This document shows positions 60,101-64,000 of a stretch of DNA of 64,000 nucleotides, one piece after another. How positions within the stretch are numbered: the first letter of the stretch is position 1; the number at the start of each line of letters is the position of its first letter. The position numbers and the translations under genes were made by a program. The DNA comes from Candidatus Thiobius zoothamnicola. GTDB lineage: Bacteria > Pseudomonadota > Gammaproteobacteria > Chromatiales > Chromatiaceae. The notes beneath the pieces are model-generated. The model was not told where the DNA came from. It saw only the letters and a list, made by a program, of their open reading frames with translations, and searched no databases. The stretch covers positions 62,001 to 126,000 of the forward strand of contig JAPQLC010000010.1 in the NCBI GenBank assembly GCA_030826945.1, read 5' to 3'.

Positions 60101-60415
60101 ATGAAACCCGCTTGTTTTAACCGCAAAAAATTTTTCTATCTGCTGCGCCTGATGATCGGATGGCTAATGGTTATACTCGGCATCGTTGTCACCCCGCTGC
60201 CTATCCCACTCGGCTTGTTGATGATTGCTATCGGACTTGCGTTGCTGGCTCAGGATAGTATTTTCATCAGCAATAAAATACGCGCGATACGCAAGCGCTT
60301 CCCAAAATTCTCTGCCGGACTAAAAGCGGCTGAACCACGCCTTGGCAATATATTCAAACAGCTCTTACAACGTACTGACCCGAATTCAGATGGCCAGCGC
60401 CACTCCAAGCATTGA
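60101..60415 (+). CDS. Small two-helix membrane protein (PGPGW-type)
   Basis: The 104-residue protein has a basic N terminus, then two hydrophobic helices around the turn TPLPIPLGLLMIAIGLALLAQDS (cited by its ends; about residues 12-52), as in the putative transmembrane PGPGW family, although the PGPGW itself reads differently here (PLPIPLG). The C-terminal part is basic and soluble. Function unknown. I start at ATG 60101 because upstream in-frame codons overlap hda and are not conserved-looking. It lies between hda and the gsp genes. Confidence 0.6.
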   Translation: MKPACFNRKKFFYLLRLMIGWLMVILGIVVTPLPIPLGLLMIAIGLALLAQDSIFISNKIRAIRKRFPKFSAGLKAAEPRLGNIFKQLLQRTDPNSDGQRHSKH

Positions 60416-60551
60416 GCCATTACCCGCATGAATGCCTGCCCTTTGCGGAATTGTGATCGACACCATCCTTTTTATCTATGTGAATAAACAAAGCCTGTTC
60501 GGGTTTAGAGTCGGTGAGAGGAAAATCTTTGATGACACTATCCAACGGAAA

Positions 60552-61190
60552 ATGACCGTGGTCAGTCGCCCACTTGATCAGCAGGGTTTCACCCTGATTG
60601 AATTACTGGTCGCCATGACGGTATTCGCCATTATTTCAACCGCCATTTATGGCGGCTTGTCGCACATGGCTTCCATGCGCGGCATATTGTATGAGCGATA
60701 TGATCGTTTGGCGGAATTACAGCGGGTTTTGACCTATATGGAGCGTGACCTGTTGCAAATCGTGGCACGCCCAGTCAAAAGCCCCTTCGGTGATTTTGAA
60801 CCTGCCTTGCAATTGGTGCATGCTGGCGGCATTGCTTTCACCCGTACGGGCGGTGACGTCACTCTGAATCAAGGCGCGCAAAGCGGCTTGCTAAGGCTGA
60901 GATACGTTATGGAGGAAGGTAAGCTGGTTCGGATAATCCAGAGCGTGCTGGATCGGGCGCAGGACAGCAAACTTTATTCACGCCAACTCATGGATAATCT
61001 GGCAAAGTTTCAAGTCGAAGCATTCGACGGTGATGAATGGCATCGTGAATGGCCGCTATCAGATGACAAGGACTCAACCAATCGTTTGGCCTTATTACCG
61101 CAAATGTTGCGTCTTTCGATTGAGTCAACGGACAAGCAGATCTTACGTCACACCCTCATTTTACCTGCTCCCGGAGATATCACACCGTGA
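60552..61190 (+). CDS. gspJ: Type II secretion pseudopilin GspJ
   Basis: GspJ is a minor pseudopilin that forms the tip of the type II secretion pseudopilus with GspI and GspK. The 212-residue protein has a prepilin-type leader ending in G-FTLIELLVAMTVFAI (cleavage before Phe, with the usual Glu at +5), then a GspJ-type C-terminal domain with LQRVLTYMERDLLQIVARP near residue 55. I use ATG 60552; the in-frame extension upstream is not a leader. It starts the gspJ-K-L-M-N run here; gspC-I are not adjacent. Its stop overlaps the gspK GTG start. Confidence 0.9.
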   Translation: MTVVSRPLDQQGFTLIELLVAMTVFAIISTAIYGGLSHMASMRGILYERYDRLAELQRVLTYMERDLLQIVARPVKSPFGDFEPALQLVHAGGIAFTRTGGDVTLNQGAQSGLLRLRYVMEEGKLVRIIQSVLDRAQDSKLYSRQLMDNLAKFQVEAFDGDEWHREWPLSDDKDSTNRLALLPQMLRLSIESTDKQILRHTLILPAPGDITP

Positions 61191-62137
61191 AACGGCAAAA
61201 CGGCATGGCATTGATTACTGTTTTATCCGTGTTAGCAGTGGTTTCTGTCATCACGACATCTTTATTGGCATGGCAACATACGGCGATGCAACAAACCACT
61301 TTGCGACTGCAAACCAGCCAAAGCATGGATTATCTCCAGGCTATGGAAGATTGGGCCGAAGCCGTTCTGTTACGGGATCTGTCGAAAGGCGCAGTGGATA
61401 GTCTGGACGAAAGTTGGGCGCTGAATTTAGCACCAGTTGAAGTGGATCGCGGCTTGATAACCGGTCATCTGGAAGACCTGCAAGGACGTTTCAATCTGAA
61501 TAATCTGCTCGTCAAAGGAAAATATCAAGCTGAAGAGGGGCAACGTTTGCAACGCTTGATGAAACTCATTGGAGTTGACGGGCATACGGCGCTGGAAGTG
61601 ACCAATGCGGTGCGTGACTGGATGGATGCGGATCAATCCGAAAATTTTCCGGGTGGAGCTGAAGATTATTACTATTTAAACTTGTCGCCGCCTTACCGGA
61701 CTGCAGATCGACCTTTTATCAGCGCAACTGAGCTGTTGCTGGTAAAAGGGGTGACTGAAGAACTCTGGCGAAAACTCAATCCGCATATCACGGCTTTGCC
61801 CGGTTACCGCCCGGTGAATGTGAACACCGCCTCCAAAGCCGTGTTGCAAAGTTTAGCGGATGATATGGACGAAAAATTGGCGGAAGACATCCTGGACTAT
61901 AGAATGGATACGCCTTTTCCCGGCGTCAGCAAATTTATCCAGTTCCGACGTGACTACCACGGTAACATGCCCTCATTGCCTACACTGGACAAGGCTTCGA
62001 TTTCCGTCGCCAGCCAGTTTTTTCTACTGAGCGGTAGCGTGGATATTGACGCCCAGCACATGCACGGACGGGTGTTAATTTATCGTGATAAAAAAAACGC
62101 CAGCGTCATCCAACGTAGCTTCAAAACTAATTTGTGA
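61187..62137 (+). CDS. gspK: Type II secretion minor pseudopilin GspK
   Basis: GspK caps the pseudopilus and, unlike other pseudopilins, lacks the +5 glutamate. The 316-residue protein starts with GTG inside the gspJ stop (GTGA). A short leader and hydrophobic segment KRQNGMALITVLSVLAVVS follow. A large helical domain includes LQGRFNLNNLLV near residue 96, a DWMDADQSE segment near residue 143, and NVNTASKAVLQSLA near residue 205, all typical of GspK. It overlaps gspL by four bases. Confidence 0.92.
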   Translation: MKRQNGMALITVLSVLAVVSVITTSLLAWQHTAMQQTTLRLQTSQSMDYLQAMEDWAEAVLLRDLSKGAVDSLDESWALNLAPVEVDRGLITGHLEDLQGRFNLNNLLVKGKYQAEEGQRLQRLMKLIGVDGHTALEVTNAVRDWMDADQSENFPGGAEDYYYLNLSPPYRTADRPFISATELLLVKGVTEELWRKLNPHITALPGYRPVNVNTASKAVLQSLADDMDEKLAEDILDYRMDTPFPGVSKFIQFRRDYHGNMPSLPTLDKASISVASQFFLLSGSVDIDAQHMHGRVLIYRDKKNASVIQRSFKTNL

Positions 62138-63363
62138 ATAGAAATAACCTATATCTATACTGGCGAGAGACTGGCCCACTGCTCTGGAGTTGCGCCGAAC
62201 GTCAACCAACATCCGGCCTGATCGATAGAGATGCCGTCGCCGCTTTCGTTGGCGACCGACATTTAACGGTGGTGTTGCCCTGCCGCCATATCACCCGTTA
62301 TGAAGTCAAGCTGACGGCTCGCTCAGATCATCATATCCGCGCCAGTCTGCCTTATGCGGTGGAAGAAGATTTGGCCAGCGAAGCGGAGCAAAACCATTTC
62401 GCTTATCGGCGCACATCGAAAGGAATTCATGCAGCGGTCATATCACATGACGCTATGCAGGATTATTTACAGCAAATCCAGACCTTGAATTTGCGCCCAG
62501 AGGTCTTATTACCTGAGGCTTGTCTGCTATCAGGCGATGAACAGGGCTTAATACTGCGTGATGAAGGATTTTTCATCCAATTATCCGGTGGTTCGGAGGA
62601 GGCATTGGGAGGACGTTTTGAGGTGTTGTCGGCTTGCCTGCAGCTTTACCTGAACCGTCAACAGGATGAATATGTCTGTGAGCTGCCGATTTGGGATTTG
62701 CGCCAGACTAACCGGGAAACCATTCCAGCTCTGTATGAGCAAGCCAGGATACGTCCTGTTTACCAAGGTGATCCGCAATCTGTCGAACGGACATTTGCGC
62801 ATTTATTGCAAAATCGCCCAAACAATCTCACGATTAATCTACTGCAAGGTCAATATGATCAGTCTGGCGCACTACTGTCCCATTTATGGCGCACCTATCA
62901 ATATGTGATCTATCTGGGATTACTCGTCTTTGCCATCGGCTTATCAAGTCTGTGGTTACGCACCGATGCATTGAAGCAGGAACATCGCCACTTAACGCAA
63001 CAGGCAGAACAAATTTACCGGTCTGTTTTTCCTAAAGCCAAACATGTCGAAGACCCGAAAATTCAAATGCAGCAGCAATTACAACGCATGCAGGACCATG
63101 CGGCCGCCCGCGCCAGTGATTTTGTCGCTATGCTGGCGAATGTCGGCACCGTGTTGCAACGTTATGGCAAAGGCAAAATAGATCGTATGACTTTCCAAAA
63201 AGGTAAACTGCGCATTGATTTGCTGGTGGATTCCCAACATGATATTGATCAAATCACCAAACAATTACGCCAATTGCCTGAAATCGCCGTGCGTCGCGGG
63301 CCAATCAGAAGAAGCGACGCGCTGTATCGCACCAATATTGAAATGACGGTCAGATCCCAATGA
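62134..63363 (+). CDS. gspL: Type II secretion inner-membrane protein GspL
   Basis: GspL links the cytoplasmic ATPase GspE to the inner-membrane platform. The 409-residue protein starts with GTG overlapping the gspK stop (GTGA). It has a cytoplasmic actin-like region (residues 1-245), with LPYAVEEDLASEAEQNHFAY near residue 70, one membrane helix (IYLGLLVFAIGLSSLWL, about residues 258-274) and a periplasmic ferredoxin-like domain with a coiled linker. Its stop overlaps gspM. Confidence 0.9.
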   Translation: MNRNNLYLYWRETGPLLWSCAERQPTSGLIDRDAVAAFVGDRHLTVVLPCRHITRYEVKLTARSDHHIRASLPYAVEEDLASEAEQNHFAYRRTSKGIHAAVISHDAMQDYLQQIQTLNLRPEVLLPEACLLSGDEQGLILRDEGFFIQLSGGSEEALGGRFEVLSACLQLYLNRQQDEYVCELPIWDLRQTNRETIPALYEQARIRPVYQGDPQSVERTFAHLLQNRPNNLTINLLQGQYDQSGALLSHLWRTYQYVIYLGLLVFAIGLSSLWLRTDALKQEHRHLTQQAEQIYRSVFPKAKHVEDPKIQMQQQLQRMQDHAAARASDFVAMLANVGTVLQRYGKGKIDRMTFQKGKLRIDLLVDSQHDIDQITKQLRQLPEIAVRRGPIRRSDALYRTNIEMTVRSQ

Positions 63364-63839
63364 GCCGGATACAGGAATACCTCCAGGCCTGGTATGCCTC
63401 ACTCAGCGGACTACATCAGAAAATCCTGGTCTGGGTCATGTTGGCAATGCTGGCCCTGGCGCTTTATTTTCAGTTATGGGCACCAATGGCTGAAGACATG
63501 GCATTACAACACCAACGCGTGCTGGATGCTGAACAAGATTTACGTTGGCTACGGCAGACCGGCGCTGAAATACGCGCATTACGAGGGCAAAATCATCAAT
63601 CTTTGCCGGAAATTCTCGGCCCGACGTTAAAACAATACAACTTACGGCCCGACAGCAATAAATACGACGCCAAAGTGAATGAATGGCGTCTGCGTTTCAA
63701 AGCAACGGATTTCCGCCAATTATTATTATGGCTCAATGAATTGCGCCGCCAGAGCACGGTGGTGATCGCCTTGGCGAACATCAGCCGTGAACCGACGGGC
63801 GGGGTGAATGCGCGTTTCGTGTTGACGGAGAATCAATGA
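63360..63839 (+). CDS. gspM: Type II secretion inner-membrane protein GspM
   Basis: GspM is a small bitopic partner of GspL. The 159-residue protein has a short cytoplasmic N terminus, one membrane helix (ILVWVMLAMLALALYFQLW, about residues 22-40), then a periplasmic coiled-coil and a ferredoxin-like domain (FRQLLLWLNELRRQSTVVIALANI segment, cited by its ends, near residue 120). It is tied to gspL by ATGA and to gspN downstream by the same overlap. Confidence 0.9.
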   Translation: MSRIQEYLQAWYASLSGLHQKILVWVMLAMLALALYFQLWAPMAEDMALQHQRVLDAEQDLRWLRQTGAEIRALRGQNHQSLPEILGPTLKQYNLRPDSNKYDAKVNEWRLRFKATDFRQLLLWLNELRRQSTVVIALANISREPTGGVNARFVLTENQ

Positions 63840-64000
63840 TGCAGCTAAACCAAGCTGCCGCCAGTCTGATAAAGATCGCCCGCAAACGTGCTTTTTGGGC
63901 ATACCTCAGCCTGTTAGTATTGACTTACGCGCTATTTTTATTGATGTTGTTACCGGCAACCTATCTCTTGCCGTCGAATCCAACAGAGGACACATTCAGC
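63836..64000 (+). CDS. gspN: Type II secretion protein GspN (5' end only)
   Basis: The first 55 codons are visible before the window ends. The start ATG at 63836 overlaps the gspM stop (ATGA), with a second ATG directly after. The N terminus has a basic patch (IKIARKRAFW) and then a membrane helix of about 20 residues (residues 22-42), which fits GspN, an accessory type II secretion protein that follows gspM in many operons. The call relies on position and topology because the body of the protein lies outside. Confidence 0.75.
   Translation, partial: MMQLNQAAASLIKIARKRAFWAYLSLLVLTYALFLLMLLPATYLLPSNPTEDTFS

Overview
The window is a chromosomal segment of an aerobic, Gram-negative gammaproteobacterium outside the Enterobacterales. 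The placement rests on familiar gene neighbourhoods: pyrG-kdsA-eno, lptM-lysA, gpmI-envC-ctp, lepB-rnc-era-recO, miaB-phoH-ybeY-corC, iscR-iscS-iscU-iscA, and the gspJKLMN end of a type II secretion operon. Base composition looks close to 50% G+C. I see no rRNA, tRNA, CRISPR array, prophage or insertion sequence. Genes are tightly packed, often with 1-4 base stop/start overlaps.

Layout. 0.6-5.7 kb (minus strand): an aa3-type cytochrome c oxidase operon (DUF2244 gene, coxB with a fused cytochrome c domain, coxA, a 41-codon membrane protein, ctaG, coxC) ending at an intrinsic terminator. 6-10 kb (plus): pyrG, kdsA, eno. 10-19 kb: a mixed, more accessory stretch with a secreted protein carrying a LecA-like domain, an FkbM-type methyltransferase, an orphan non-catalytic M16 protein, folD, a thioredoxin, a TraB-family membrane protein, cysQ, a two-domain SoxW-like thioredoxin and an NDUFA9-like reductase. 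19-23.4 kb (minus): gltA, a lactate-dehydrogenase-like malate dehydrogenase, malic enzyme and rpmE. 23.4-24.3 kb: a long non-coding interval with four consensus DnaA boxes, a consensus IHF site and AT-rich DNA. 24.3-38 kb: a Pro/Gly/Trp-rich exported protein, a PP-loop tRNA-thiolation-like enzyme, lptM-lysA, gpmI-envC-ctp, an EamA transporter, an OmpA-type lipoprotein-like protein, a structured non-coding interval with a candidate small RNA, queA, an XRE regulator and an alanine/glycine:cation symporter. 38-46.8 kb (plus): an AddA-like helicase-nuclease, lepB-rnc-era-recO-mtaB and a small lipoprotein. 46.8-54.5 kb (minus): corC, ybeY, phoH, miaB, mrp, a DegQ-type protease, a glyoxalase-fold protein and an EamA transporter. 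54.6-57.2 kb (plus): a short isc operon. 57.3-64 kb: an unrecognised membrane-anchored protein, then arsC-wrbA-DUF2069-hda, a PGPGW-type membrane protein, and gspJ-K-L-M-N running off the right edge.

How it works together. Most genes are housekeeping: respiration, TCA cycle and glycolysis, envelope biogenesis, RNA processing and Fe-S assembly. The points that stand out are the DnaA/IHF cluster at about 23.7-24.1 kb, which may be a replication-control locus or an origin; an IscR that has lost three of its four cluster ligands while a type-1-like IscR operator remains upstream; a candidate terminator-bounded small RNA with anti-Shine-Dalgarno motifs near 34.75 kb; and a perfect 11-bp hairpin in the leader of rnc. 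No obvious multi-gene defence or biosynthetic island is visible.
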